A stretch of 44,365 nt of DNA from Eubacteriales bacterium (GTDB lineage Bacteria; Bacillota; Clostridia; Lachnospirales; Lachnospiraceae), in contig JAUNHC010000041.1 in NCBI GenBank assembly GCA_030524175.1, positions 1 through 44,365 on the forward strand, written 5' to 3'. The notes under the pieces are model-generated. The model did no database searches. It saw only the letters and a list, made by a program, of their open reading frames with translations, and was not told the DNA's origin. The position numbers and the translations under genes were made by a program. Every line of letters starts with the position of its first letter. Positions within the stretch are counted from its first letter, which is position 1. Below are positions 31,647 through 41,114 of this stretch, piece after piece.

Positions 31647-33257
31647 TTACCCATTGTATTCTGGAAAATAACATAATCTTTTGCCTTGGGAAGAAATACA
31701 TTCTAATTGTTCCCCCTGGTATAACGCTTTCAATGTTTTTCCCTTGAATGTAATGTCCTGCCTTAATTTTATGAGATTAAACGGAATTTCTATCATTTCT
31801 CCTACCGGCAATTCCTCCAGATATAGCCATTCACCTTGCTTTCGCATAGATATGGGTTTATCCCTGTCCGGCTGCTGCCAGTTACTGCATTCCGGAAGCC
31901 GGATTCTCACAGTCTTTTTTTGTTTCAGGAAGATTCCTGCTTTCCCGTGATTACTGTATGGATCAAAAAAACGAATGTCTTCATCCTCATAGTTAAACAG
32001 TAAGTTTATGCTGATAAAATTTTTATTATCTGATACTCTGTGTCTCCAAGCCTGACACAGACCACTTACACCACCGGCATTGATATCCCAGTTAAAGGAA
32101 ATCTCACTCCCAGGATGCTCTTCATGTCCATAAGGACATGGGAAGCCAAATGCCCCCGCCATACGGCTGGCCATCTGTGAAACAGAATTATCTCCAGATT
32201 CCTCATCATCTAAGAAGCTGACATCCAGTAATTGTGATGGCAAAATATGACTTCTCAGCATTTTTTCTGCTCTTCCATAATATCCCGGAAAACCATTTTT
32301 CCCTAAATACAGACAAGTTTCCATTAAATCACAGCTGTTATTCACTTCTCCAACCCAGTCCGTCCTTGCATCATTCTCTGTTGACCACCCCATATCTACA
32401 GCAATGTCATAAAAACCTTTTTGCATAAAGCGGTCTGCTCGGTTAAGTATTTCATAATCCTGAACATAATCACCTAACATTGTAATTCCGCATATTGCAG
32501 CCGTAACAGAGTGAATATGAGAACAAAATCTGTGAGCGTTAAATTCCCCTGTATCGTCCAGAACCGTTCTAAAAAAAGTTTCCTGGAGCCTCAGTGCCTG
32601 TTCCAAAGCCTCAGGCACAGAAAATTCCTGACAAAGGCGCATCAGTGCTTCAATATATCTTCCCAGGCTTCCTGTAAAGCGAAACCCTTCCTCTTGAGTA
32701 CACACACTGCACATAGAACTTCCCCCGGTATCATGCCTGAATTTTTCTTCCTTCCATATGCCCTTCTCATAATCTGTATATCTGTCAACCATCTCCAGGA
32801 GATGCATAACCATCCCCCTGGCTTTCTTATCATCAGGGTTTCGTCTTAAAAGCCCTATAAATGAATACATTACCTCTCTGAGATTATGTAAATCACAAAC
32901 CATTTCAGGCCGGAACGTATGAATATTCCAGTTGCTCATCATTTTCATCGGATTGTCAAATACCCTGTAAGCCCACTTTTCCAGATTCCGATACACTTCC
33001 TCCGGAATTTTGATTCCCGTAACCTGCTCTGCAATAGTAAGTGCCTCCAGTCTTCTGCCTGTGGTATGTGCCGCACTGAATGTAAAATGATGATGGTTTC
33101 CGTATCTGCTGCCATTTATATAATTTTCAAAGTACGGCAAGCCGTCACGCTTATCATCCACCCACTCAGTCATAGGTCCTATACCTTTACGGATAGCGTA
33201 CTCCAAATCCCATTTATTTATTTTTACGTATTTCGGATAATACTCCAATTCGCTCAC
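31647..33257 (-). CDS. Probable (alpha/alpha)6-barrel glycosidase, distantly GH127-like
   Basis: 536 residues, no signal peptide. Many amphipathic helices (for example DLMETCLYLGKNGFPGYYGRAEKMLRS) and a beta-rich C-terminal region (LKALYQGEQLECIS) suggest a six-hairpin glycosidase related to the DUF1680/GH127 group of beta-L-arabinofuranosidases. I do not see the GH127 zinc-binding Cys/Glu set clearly; CSVC near 211-214 is the only close cysteine pair. It is encoded directly after the two permeases and probably works on the imported sugar. The start is a GTG with a weak ribosome site. Confidence 0.6.
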   Translation of the reverse strand: MSELEYYPKYVKINKWDLEYAIRKGIGPMTEWVDDKRDGLPYFENYINGSRYGNHHHFTFSAAHTTGRRLEALTIAEQVTGIKIPEEVYRNLEKWAYRVFDNPMKMMSNWNIHTFRPEMVCDLHNLREVMYSFIGLLRRNPDDKKARGMVMHLLEMVDRYTDYEKGIWKEEKFRHDTGGSSMCSVCTQEEGFRFTGSLGRYIEALMRLCQEFSVPEALEQALRLQETFFRTVLDDTGEFNAHRFCSHIHSVTAAICGITMLGDYVQDYEILNRADRFMQKGFYDIAVDMGWSTENDARTDWVGEVNNSCDLMETCLYLGKNGFPGYYGRAEKMLRSHILPSQLLDVSFLDDEESGDNSVSQMASRMAGAFGFPCPYGHEEHPGSEISFNWDINAGGVSGLCQAWRHRVSDNKNFISINLLFNYEDEDIRFFDPYSNHGKAGIFLKQKKTVRIRLPECSNWQQPDRDKPISMRKQGEWLYLEELPVGEMIEIPFNLIKLRQDITFKGKTLKALYQGEQLECISSQGKRLCYFPEYNG

Positions 33258-33264
33258 CTGCCTT

Positions 33265-34092
33265 TCATCCTTTCACACTTCCCACTGTCATTCCTTCAAT
33301 AAATTTATCCTGTGTAAACATATAAATAACTACCACCGGCAGAATAGATATGATTGCAGCTGCGTATACATAGCCATATTCTACGCTTGTACTACCCACA
33401 AAATTATAAAAACGTAAAGAAACTGTCCGCATGGTCTTTTCCTGAAGAAATGTGTTAGAAAATAGAAATTCATTCCATGTATTTACAAATGTGATAAGAA
33501 TAATACTTGTAAAAATAGGCTTGGCCACAGGCATCACATTGTAAATAAAATTCTGCATCTCCGTTGCTCCGTCAATTCTCGCCGCCTCATCCATCTCCCT
33601 GGACATGCCTTCAAAAAAAGCGGACAAAAACATATAATTGAACGACATATTTGTGGCTACATATATAATTACCATACCCACTCTTGTATTTAGTAATCCT
33701 GCTGAATTATAAAAAGAAAACAGAGGCACTAAGATAGCAAAAGACGGGATTGCCAAACCTGCAACGAAATAGGTGCTGAAAAATTTCTTAAAATAGCAAT
33801 TTGTCTTCTGAATCCCATATACAGCAAAGCCTATCACAAAAAGCTCAGCAAAAGCTGTACCTGCACCTATAAGAAGGCTGTTTGCATATGCTGATGCATA
33901 GCCCCCCTTTTCCCAAGCCACAAGATAATTATGAAGATCCAGCCCTTTTGGAAATCCCAGCATACTTAAGTTGATATCCTGATTACTCCTGAATGAGTTC
34001 AGTACAATAGTGACCAACGGAATAATATGGATCAAGGTCACCATTACAGCTGCTGCTGTCAGAACGTACCTCTTCTTTCTGTCCCTTTTCAT
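33265..34092 (-). CDS. Carbohydrate ABC transporter permease, MalG type (second system)
   Basis: 275 residues, six predicted membrane segments. The coupling loop reads MDEAARIDGATEM, and the C-terminus GMTVGSVKG is typical of MalG. It overlaps the MalF-type gene by 4 bases (ATGA) and pairs with it to form the channel. No ATPase gene is in the operon. Confidence 0.93.
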   Translation of the reverse strand: MKRDRKKRYVLTAAAVMVTLIHIIPLVTIVLNSFRSNQDINLSMLGFPKGLDLHNYLVAWEKGGYASAYANSLLIGAGTAFAELFVIGFAVYGIQKTNCYFKKFFSTYFVAGLAIPSFAILVPLFSFYNSAGLLNTRVGMVIIYVATNMSFNYMFLSAFFEGMSREMDEAARIDGATEMQNFIYNVMPVAKPIFTSIILITFVNTWNEFLFSNTFLQEKTMRTVSLRFYNFVGSTSVEYGYVYAAAIISILPVVVIYMFTQDKFIEGMTVGSVKG

Positions 34093-34973
34093 GCCCCGGT
34101 CCCCCCTTTTTTCCGCTGCAGGTGGTTAAGCAATAAATACACAGCCAGGGCGAACAGACACACGCTGAGACTCATTGCTGAACTATAACCAGATTCATAG
34201 GTAAGAAAGTTCGTCTTATAAATTCTCGTTGACAGCAGCTCTGTGGCTCCTGCTGGTCCTCCCTGTGTCATTATCCATACATAATCAAATGTGGTAAATG
34301 TGGCTATAATTACAAATATAAAATATGCTGCAATTGTCGGCCTGATCTGAGGTATTGTCACGTTCAACAGCTTCTGGAAAAATCCGGCCCCCTCCATATC
34401 CGCTGCCTCGTATAACTCTGCGGAAACTTGGTGCAGCGCTGACATCATCAGTACCAACACAAATCCCCACCAATGCCAGTTATCAACAAATGCTGCTGCG
34501 TAAAGCGCCTGACTTCGCTCTCCCAAAGGAGCAAAGTTAGCCATACTGTCCACGCCAAGCTTATCGAAAATTGTAGCTATCCCAGAATAAGGGCTGTAAA
34601 AAACAGTGAAAATTTTGCCGCTTACTGCGGCACTGATAACATATGGTAAAAAACACAGCGTCCGAAGCGGCATCTGCACTCTTCCTATTTTTGTAAAAAT
34701 CAGAGCCATTCCAAGTCCCAGCACCAAAGGCACAAATAAAAACAGAACTGTCCAGATTAAGTTATTGCGGATTGCAAATAAAAAATCTGTATCATGAAGC
34801 ATCCTCTTGAAATTATCCAGACCGATAAATTTAGGTTCACTTAATCCATTCCACTTCGTCAATGAATAGTAAAACATTGAACATGCAGGCACTACAATAA
34901 TACAAAAATGCCAGATAAACGCAGGAAGAATAAAAAGAGTACCGTTAAGCCGCGATTTCTTTATTTTCTTCAA
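34089..34973 (-). CDS. Carbohydrate ABC transporter permease, MalF type (second system)
   Basis: About 294 residues from a TTG at 34973 (LKKIKKSRLNGTLFILPAFIW), preceded by AGGAGGGG at 10 bases. A frame opening at 35027 exists but would place a strong stem-loop (35000-35022) in the coding region and has no ribosome site. The loop motif YEAADMEGAGF and membrane segments match MalF-type subunits. The intercistronic hairpin after the binding-protein gene supports this start. Confidence 0.85.
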   Translation of the reverse strand: MKKIKKSRLNGTLFILPAFIWHFCIIVVPACSMFYYSLTKWNGLSEPKFIGLDNFKRMLHDTDFLFAIRNNLIWTVLFLFVPLVLGLGMALIFTKIGRVQMPLRTLCFLPYVISAAVSGKIFTVFYSPYSGIATIFDKLGVDSMANFAPLGERSQALYAAAFVDNWHWWGFVLVLMMSALHQVSAELYEAADMEGAGFFQKLLNVTIPQIRPTIAAYFIFVIIATFTTFDYVWIMTQGGPAGATELLSTRIYKTNFLTYESGYSSAMSLSVCLFALAVYLLLNHLQRKKGGTGA

Positions 34974-34999
34974 TTCCTTCTCACCCCTCCTCATAAGGT

Positions 35000-35022
35000 G
35001 GGGCAGACTCACTGTCTGCCCC
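35000..35022 (-). promoter_or_regulatory. Perfect 9-bp stem-loop after the second binding protein gene
   Basis: GGGGCAGAC (35000-35008) pairs perfectly with GTCTGCCCC (35014-35022) around a 5-base loop, 8 bases past the solute-binding protein stop. It has the same position as the hairpins in the first CUT1 operon and probably keeps the binding-protein mRNA more abundant than that of the permeases. Confidence 0.7.
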
Positions 35023-35030
35023 TGCATACG

Positions 35031-36347
35031 TTACCCTGCAAACTGATATCCGTCCGCTAAATCCTGATCCAGTTTTTCTTGAGCCTGACTCAAAAATTCA
35101 TCAATAGATATCTGGTCGTATAAAATTTTATCCAGATTATCATCCAGATACACCTTCATCTTTGACGGGAAGAAGCCCCACGGAGCATAACCAACAGATT
35201 CCGCTGACATAATTTCTTTCTCAAATGAAATCGCTTTTATACTATCTTCATGCATTTCCTCAGGATAATCTTCTTCACTTAATATTGCAGCCGGAGTAGA
35301 GAATCCTTCTGCCGATGCTGCAGCAGCCAACTCTCTGTTCAGATAAAAATCAAGCATCAGTTCCATACATAAGTCAGCGTGCTCTGTATTGCTGTTAATC
35401 CCTATACATTCTCCCACTGAGATATCCCCGGCAGCCGGCACACCATCCCGCATGGATGGCCATTTTACTTGTCCCCAGTCAAAGCCCCATGTCCCAACCT
35501 CAACATCTGCCATGGGATACCATGATCCTTCCATATTAAACAGTGCTTTTCCATTCATAAAAAGACTTCTTGCCTCATCATTAGAAATTGCGCCGCTCTT
35601 TTTATCATTAATATATCCCGCATCCCAGTCTGCTTTCATCATTTCAAAAGCACCTTTGATATTTTCATCCTCAAAAGTGATCTCACCTGACAGCAGCTTC
35701 TTAACATTTTCTGGTCCTGCATAGGTTGTGAGATAATGTCCGTAAAACCATGCAACCAACACAGGCACACCGGAATATCCCCATGCAACAGGTATGATAT
35801 TCTGCTCTATTGCCTTATTACACACATTTTCGAATTCCTCACGTGTCTGAGGTACCTCTAATCCCAGTTCCTTCAGCAAGTCCATGTTATATGTCATATC
35901 GCTGGTTTCTACAGAATGAGGAAGTGCATATAACTCTCCATTATATTCACATGCCTTTATTGCCCAGGAATACATCGCATCATCCAAATTGTATTTCTTA
36001 CGATAATCCTCCAGGCTGATGATAAATCCACTGGAAGCATAATCAAAAACATCCGTACAATCCATAGAAAACATATCAGCGGCAGCTCCTGCTGCTAATT
36101 GGACCCGTGTGGTCTGCTCCTGATCCGGGATACACTGGAAATCAATTGTGACGTTGGGATATTTCTCTTGGAAGGGTTCAAATACATACTTTTTCCACAC
36201 TTCCTGTTTTGCAGCCGGAATGTTTGTCCACGATAAAGTAATTGTAATATCATCATCCTTATCTCCCGCCAATACTGGTACTCCCCCTATGGCTGATACC
36301 ATTGACAAAGATAGTAACACACTTATGATTTTTTTCATTTTCCTCAT
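35031..36347 (-). CDS. Sugar ABC transporter solute-binding protein (second system)
   Basis: 438 residues. The signal peptide runs to about 28 (VLAG followed by DKDDD), and the mature start DITITLSWTNIPAAKQEVW fits family 1 binding proteins. AGAAADMFSMDCTDVFDYAS and the Asn/Trp-rich middle (NMEGSWYPMADVEVGTWGFDWG) are also typical. There is no cysteine in the signal region, so it is not a standard lipoprotein. It delivers sugar to the two permeases encoded next. The gene is divergent from its YesM/YesN regulators and starts with ATG behind AGGAAGG. Confidence 0.93.
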   Translation of the reverse strand: MRKMKKIISVLLSLSMVSAIGGVPVLAGDKDDDITITLSWTNIPAAKQEVWKKYVFEPFQEKYPNVTIDFQCIPDQEQTTRVQLAAGAAADMFSMDCTDVFDYASSGFIISLEDYRKKYNLDDAMYSWAIKACEYNGELYALPHSVETSDMTYNMDLLKELGLEVPQTREEFENVCNKAIEQNIIPVAWGYSGVPVLVAWFYGHYLTTYAGPENVKKLLSGEITFEDENIKGAFEMMKADWDAGYINDKKSGAISNDEARSLFMNGKALFNMEGSWYPMADVEVGTWGFDWGQVKWPSMRDGVPAAGDISVGECIGINSNTEHADLCMELMLDFYLNRELAAAASAEGFSTPAAILSEEDYPEEMHEDSIKAISFEKEIMSAESVGYAPWGFFPSKMKVYLDDNLDKILYDQISIDEFLSQAQEKLDQDLADGYQFAG

Positions 36348-36459
36348 TTTACGTTCCTTCCTTTCTCCTACATTTTTTCTATCCTGGGGTCCCCTTTGAT
36401 AGGTTTATAATATCATCTGTCTAAATAAAATCACACATAATATTTTTAGATTTTTATTT

Positions 36460-36498
36460 ATAATATTTTACAGTATACTAAATATTGTAAAATATTAT
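36460..36498. promoter_or_regulatory. 13-bp inverted repeat between the divergent operons
   Basis: ATAATATTTTACA (36460-36472) is a perfect inverted repeat of TGTAAAATATTAT (36486-36498) with a 13-base spacer. The arm centres are 26 bases (about 2.5 helical turns) apart. It lies midway between the divergent binding-protein and kinase genes, a natural place for a dimeric regulator site such as that of the adjacent AraC-type regulator or of another repressor. The region is very AT-rich, so some self-complementarity by chance is expected. Confidence 0.55.
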
Positions 36499-36548
36499 AA
36501 TTTTATCTAGACTTCATCCTGAAATCACGAAACTTTCTGTCCAATTTA

Positions 36549-36577
36549 TTGAACCCCGCTTTCAAATAAGTTATAAT
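36549..36577 (+). promoter_or_regulatory. Predicted promoter of the second YesM/YesN operon
   Basis: TTGAAC (36549-36554) and TATAAT (36572-36577) with an exact 17-base spacer, 25 bases before the kinase start. The perfect -10 and good -35 suggest constitutive expression of the two-component system. Confidence 0.75.
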
Positions 36578-36601
36578 ATTATAAAAGTTAGGAGAATGTG
36601 T

Positions 36602-38386
36602 ATGATAAACCCTTTATCTAATCATAAATTATCTTTGCGCTGGTACCTCACTCTTTTTATCTCCCTTATTGTAATCTTCACTACGCTTGTCCTGCTGCTG
36701 ATACCTGCCAAGCTATATAAAAACCAGTATTTCAGCCAGGCACAAAATTACTGCAAAAATATGGTAGTCCAGACCTCCACCGGTATCCATGCCGCATTAC
36801 AGCAATTCGATGACACAGCCGATAAAATGATTGTTGATAAAGCATTTGTAGAGTTATTAAAACCAGACCTGGATCATACTACACGAATTTATCTATACCA
36901 GAACATCATCCGTGAATATTTTCCACCATCAACTATACCGGGATATTATATTCGGGGAATTGATTTTTACTGTAAGGATCCGGCAGTACATCTGCAGCAG
37001 GGAGGCGTCTCCGTAGATCTAAATGAGCCTTTCTCCAGCACCCTATATACAAATGCCCTTCAGGCCCCCCTGTCACTTAACTGGAACGATACAGTAAACC
37101 AAGATACACTGGTTATCTCCCGTATTGTCTATGATTTAGAAACCTACAATATCCAAGGTCTGTTGGTAATAAGCATTTCACGTAATTTTCTTCTGGATAA
37201 ATTCAATACTTACAATACTATGGAAGTAGAAAATCTTTTTATTGTAGATGGCAGCGGAACCATATTATGTTCCGATGATATATCGCTATCAGGAACAATT
37301 TACCCTGATTATGAAGACATGTTTACAGAAACAATCGGTACGATCGACTCTCCAGAACAAATTACCATATACTGCAAATCCAGTCAGGTAACATACCAAT
37401 ATCCTTATCAGAACTGGCATGTGGTTATCAATATTAATAAGAATATCCTGCTGCATGATTTTAATAACATTCTTCGTGTTTTCTACCTGATTGCTTTACT
37501 CATTGTTTTGGCAGGAATCTGGATAAGTGCTGTCTTTTCACGATACATAAGCCGCCCGATCCAAAAGCTTGTAAGTAATATGGCACAGGTACAGGAGGGC
37601 AACCTTCAGACAAGGGTCGATAAAGAAATTTCTATCCTGGAAATCTCGTTGGCCAATCAAGGCTTTAATACAATGGTCCAACGCCTGAACACTCTTATTA
37701 ATACAGTGTATCGTATCGAGATTGCACAGAAAGAGGCTCAGTTCAAAGCATTACAGGCCCAGATCAATCCTCATTTTCTTTTCAATACTATGCAGCTGAT
37801 CAACTGGAAAGCTAATGAATATGAAGCCTATCCTGTATGTGATATGGTACAAAGCCTTAGTTATATGCTGGAAACAACATTGAATTACCGGGATGAACGT
37901 ACCTTTACCCTCCGTGAAGAATTGCTTTATCTGCAAAATTATGCACAGATAATTCACTACAAATACATGGACAAAATTCAGCTTCACTTTAATATCCCGG
38001 AGGAACTTCTGGATTGTCAAATACCAATCCTGGTTTTCCAGCCGTTTATTGAAAACGCCATTGTACATGGGCTGGAACCAAAACAGGGAAACGGCACTGT
38101 TTCTTTGACAATAATACGCCGCAGCAATGACCTGTCAGCGACTATTGAAGATGATGGTGCCGGTATCAGACCTGATATACTCCGTAAACTGCGGGAAAAT
38201 GTTCCCCTAGAACACCATACAAGGGAAAGCAGTTATCATATGGCATTATTTAATATCCAAACGCGGATTAAGCTGTTGTATGGGGAAAACTATGGATATG
38301 AAATACAAAGCCGGCTGTATCAAGGAACCTGTATCACACTTACAATTCCTTACAAGACAGCTAAAGGAGAGGAAGAACATGATTAA
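36602..38386 (+). CDS. YesM-type sensor histidine kinase (second system)
   Basis: About 594 residues from the ATG at 36602, which is 8 bases past AGGAG; an ATG two codons earlier is too close to it. Membrane segments near 15-37 and 290-312 enclose a Cache-like sensor. A HAMP linker (SRYISRPIQKLVSNMAQVQEG) precedes the kinase domain with INPHFLFNTMQ (His391) and PFIENAIVHG. It is the partner of the regulator that overlaps it and presumably senses the sugar of the divergent transporter. Confidence 0.93.
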   Translation: MINPLSNHKLSLRWYLTLFISLIVIFTTLVLLLIPAKLYKNQYFSQAQNYCKNMVVQTSTGIHAALQQFDDTADKMIVDKAFVELLKPDLDHTTRIYLYQNIIREYFPPSTIPGYYIRGIDFYCKDPAVHLQQGGVSVDLNEPFSSTLYTNALQAPLSLNWNDTVNQDTLVISRIVYDLETYNIQGLLVISISRNFLLDKFNTYNTMEVENLFIVDGSGTILCSDDISLSGTIYPDYEDMFTETIGTIDSPEQITIYCKSSQVTYQYPYQNWHVVININKNILLHDFNNILRVFYLIALLIVLAGIWISAVFSRYISRPIQKLVSNMAQVQEGNLQTRVDKEISILEISLANQGFNTMVQRLNTLINTVYRIEIAQKEAQFKALQAQINPHFLFNTMQLINWKANEYEAYPVCDMVQSLSYMLETTLNYRDERTFTLREELLYLQNYAQIIHYKYMDKIQLHFNIPEELLDCQIPILVFQPFIENAIVHGLEPKQGNGTVSLTIIRRSNDLSATIEDDGAGIRPDILRKLRENVPLEHHTRESSYHMALFNIQTRIKLLYGENYGYEIQSRLYQGTCITLTIPYKTAKGEEEHD

Positions 38387-39929
38387 ACTGCTGATCGTTG
38401 AAGACGAAGTGGGCATACGTGAAAGTCTCATTCAGGCATACTCCTGGACGGAACTTGGCTGCGAACTGATAGGCAGTGCCTCCAGCGGTATCGAGGCACT
38501 GGAAATCTGTCTCAGGACACAGCCTGACATTATTATCTCAGACATTGTATTACCCGGGATTGATGGCCTGACATTCTTAAAATATATGAAGGAAAAAGCG
38601 CCCTCCACCTGCTTTATCATACTTACCGGACATAGAAACTTTGATTATGCCAAGGATGCCTTAAATCTTGGTGCTGCTTTTTTCATGCTCAAACCCATTA
38701 ATTATACTGAACTTAAAGAAGCCATTTTAAAATCCGTTGACCAGATCATCTCAACCAGTGAACAAAAAGAAAACGAAAATAAACAGGAACAAGTATTACG
38801 GAATCTTCTCAACGGCCGTATATTTTCCAAAACCCATCTGACCCCTCATGTACGCAGGCTTCTGGATTCACTGAACATATATCGGATTATTATCCTGAAA
38901 TTTGACGATACTGCGGATGATACCTTCCGGACACAAAACCTGGTAAGCTATTGCCAGGAATTATTAAAAAATACTCCTGTGATTTTGGTAAGGACAGATG
39001 ACTCCCATGTTGCTGTTCTCTACCTTTTAAATTCTGAAAAAGAAAATCTTCAGGATTTCCGGGAATTTCTATCACAACTTCAAGAGCGCATCTATTCTTT
39101 TTTTCACCAGTCCTTATCACTGGGCATCAGCTCCAGGCAGTATGGACAAGAAAATCTGCGGGCGGCATATATAGAAGCTTTACGCTCTCTGGGTAAACGT
39201 TTCTTTACGGGAGAAGCAAGCATAAACTTTTTTTCCCCAGAAGACGACATAAAAAAATCTGCAGCCGACTACCGTCTCCTGTCGGAAGAGAGCAACAAAG
39301 TTTTTGAGCTGATCCAACAAGGCAATCCTGAAAATATGGCACAAAATTGTTCTTCTGTATTTCAGGAACTAATAACTCCTCTGGGCGATAATACAGATAT
39401 CATAAAAAGCACTGTTCTCATACTCACCATAATAACTGCCAAAAAAATTTTCGGAAATGATATTCGACAGCTTAATCTGTTTTTTAAAAAATATGAAAAT
39501 TTTTCTGGTTTTATCCGAACCGAATCTTTACAACGTCTGGAAGATTTATTTCTGAATATCATACTGGATTTAAGTGACTATTACTCAGTGAAGAATAATC
39601 CCCGCCAGGTTTTGATTCAAACCATTCTTCATTTTATTGAGCAGAATTTCCAGAATAATATTTCCTTGAATGATATCTCACAAAAAGTATACCTTTCCCC
39701 CTCCTATCTCAGTTCCTTAATTGCAAGCGAGACAGGTAAAAATTTTGTGGATATTCTCAATGAAATACGAATTCAGAAAGCTATTGAATACCTGAAAGAA
39801 CCCCAGAAAAAAATTTCTGAGATTGCTCACGCTGTGGGTTTCCGTGAAGCACAATACTTTACTATGACATTCAAAAAATATATGGACATCACTCCCCGGG
39901 ACTATAGAGAACTATTTCTAAAACAATAA
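38379..39929 (+). CDS. YesN-type response regulator (second system)
   Basis: 516 residues from the ATG at 38379, which overlaps the kinase stop (ATGATTAA) and follows GAGGAAG. The reading frame is open further upstream, but that part lies inside the kinase gene. The receiver has VEDE and Asp55 in IIISDIVLPGIDG, with MLKPI as the lysine motif. A long middle segment is followed by a C-terminal AraC domain (about 415-516; LNDISQKVYLSPSYLSSLIAS and ISEIAHAVGFREAQYFTMTFK). It should activate the divergent transporter operon. Confidence 0.93.
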   Translation: MIKLLIVEDEVGIRESLIQAYSWTELGCELIGSASSGIEALEICLRTQPDIIISDIVLPGIDGLTFLKYMKEKAPSTCFIILTGHRNFDYAKDALNLGAAFFMLKPINYTELKEAILKSVDQIISTSEQKENENKQEQVLRNLLNGRIFSKTHLTPHVRRLLDSLNIYRIIILKFDDTADDTFRTQNLVSYCQELLKNTPVILVRTDDSHVAVLYLLNSEKENLQDFREFLSQLQERIYSFFHQSLSLGISSRQYGQENLRAAYIEALRSLGKRFFTGEASINFFSPEDDIKKSAADYRLLSEESNKVFELIQQGNPENMAQNCSSVFQELITPLGDNTDIIKSTVLILTIITAKKIFGNDIRQLNLFFKKYENFSGFIRTESLQRLEDLFLNIILDLSDYYSVKNNPRQVLIQTILHFIEQNFQNNISLNDISQKVYLSPSYLSSLIASETGKNFVDILNEIRIQKAIEYLKEPQKKISEIAHAVGFREAQYFTMTFKKYMDITPRDYRELFLKQ

Positions 39930-39955
39930 CTTTTTTCTATTTCAAAGAAACAGCA

Positions 39956-39984
39956 GCGACAATCTCCCATTTTCATGCTATGAT
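39956..39984 (+). promoter_or_regulatory. Predicted promoter of the epimerase-like gene
   Basis: GCGACA (39956-39961) and TATGAT (39979-39984) are 17 bases apart, about 70 bases before the start codon at 40055. This suggests the gene is transcribed separately from the regulator operon. Confidence 0.5.
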
Positions 39985-40054
39985 AGATTTATAAGACAGC
40001 GTTAAAAAGAACATGTTCTCACTGCAGAGAAACGCCTGTAAGGAGGCGATCAGA

Positions 40055-41050
40055 ATGGAAAAAAGACTATATCTTGTAACCGGTGCCGACGGACATTTGG
40101 GCGGAACTATTCTAAGACAGCTGATAGCGAACGAAGAAGAAGTTAGAGGTCTGATTTTGCCGGGAAATAAAAAGAAATTTCCCGGCCAAGTTGATTATTA
40201 TGAGGGAAATATTACAGATCCTGACACCTTGGAAAATTTTTTTACTTTCAGCGGGAAGCGAAGGGTTATCTGTATTCATACTGCAGGTCTGGTGGATATT
40301 TCGGGAAAACTAAACCGGCGTCTCTATGAAACTAATGTTCTGGGTACCCGGAATATAATTAAAATGTGTGTCAGGCATAAGGTCAGCCGCCTCATATATA
40401 CCAGTTCTGTGCATGCCATTCCCGAGAACGGGAAAGACGGGATGATCCGTGAGATTGATGATTTCAGCATTTACCGTTTGGTAGAAGGCGGATATGCCAA
40501 AACAAAAGCTATGGCTACTCTATGTGTGCTCCGGGCAGTTCAAAAAGGTCTGGATGCTGTTGTTCTGCACCCATCAGGTATCATTGGCCCCTATGAAAGC
40601 CCCGGCAACCATCTGGTACAGCTTATAAAAGACTACATGGAAGGCCTGCTGCCGGCCTGTGTAAAGGGCAGTTATGACTTTGTGGATGTTAGAGACATCG
40701 CGGAAGCCTGTATTGCTGCCGCTGATAAGGCACAATCCGGACAATGCTATATTCTCTCTAATAAAAGATATCAATTGTCTGAAATCCTGGATATAGTACG
40801 GCATTATGCCGGAGGACCACGCCTTTTAGTCCTTCCGGTCTTTGCCGCCAGGATGATGATTCCTGTCTTATATGTTTATTCAAAATTAACGAAACAGCGG
40901 CCTCTCTTCACAGCCTATTCCCTGCATACTCTGGGAAGCAACAGCTACTTCTCCCACGAAAAAGCCGCCATGGAACTTGGTTACCATCCCAGGGATATAG
41001 AAGAGACCATCAGAGATACCGTTGATTGGATTTCTTACGGAGACATATGA
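40055..41050 (+). CDS. NAD(P)-dependent epimerase/dehydratase (extended SDR)
   Basis: About 331 residues from the ATG at 40055, which follows GGAGG by 8 bases. The Rossmann motif is TGADGHLG (9-16), the active-site pair is in YAKTK, and HPSGIIGPYE and FVDVRDIAEA are typical of the dihydroflavonol reductase/UDP-sugar epimerase group. The substrate is unknown; members act on sugar nucleotides, sterols or aldehydes. It stands alone and converges with the GH35-like gene. Confidence 0.87.
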   Translation: MEKRLYLVTGADGHLGGTILRQLIANEEEVRGLILPGNKKKFPGQVDYYEGNITDPDTLENFFTFSGKRRVICIHTAGLVDISGKLNRRLYETNVLGTRNIIKMCVRHKVSRLIYTSSVHAIPENGKDGMIREIDDFSIYRLVEGGYAKTKAMATLCVLRAVQKGLDAVVLHPSGIIGPYESPGNHLVQLIKDYMEGLLPACVKGSYDFVDVRDIAEACIAAADKAQSGQCYILSNKRYQLSEILDIVRHYAGGPRLLVLPVFAARMMIPVLYVYSKLTKQRPLFTAYSLHTLGSNSYFSHEKAAMELGYHPRDIEETIRDTVDWISYGDI

Positions 41051-41114
41051 CGGCATTGATGTAGTTGCTGGGGAGATTACGGCCTATTGGTTTTTTCATA
41101 TTTGCGGTGAGATT

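Noticed and set aside
38280-38378. N-terminal extension of the second YesN-type regulator
   Set aside because: The extension lies inside the kinase coding region; the regulator family begins at the methionine at 38379, which has its own ribosome site.
41051-41114. Terminator between the epimerase-like and GH35-like genes
   Set aside because: Only a 6-bp AGATTT/AAATCT pair without a T run is present, which is too weak to call.
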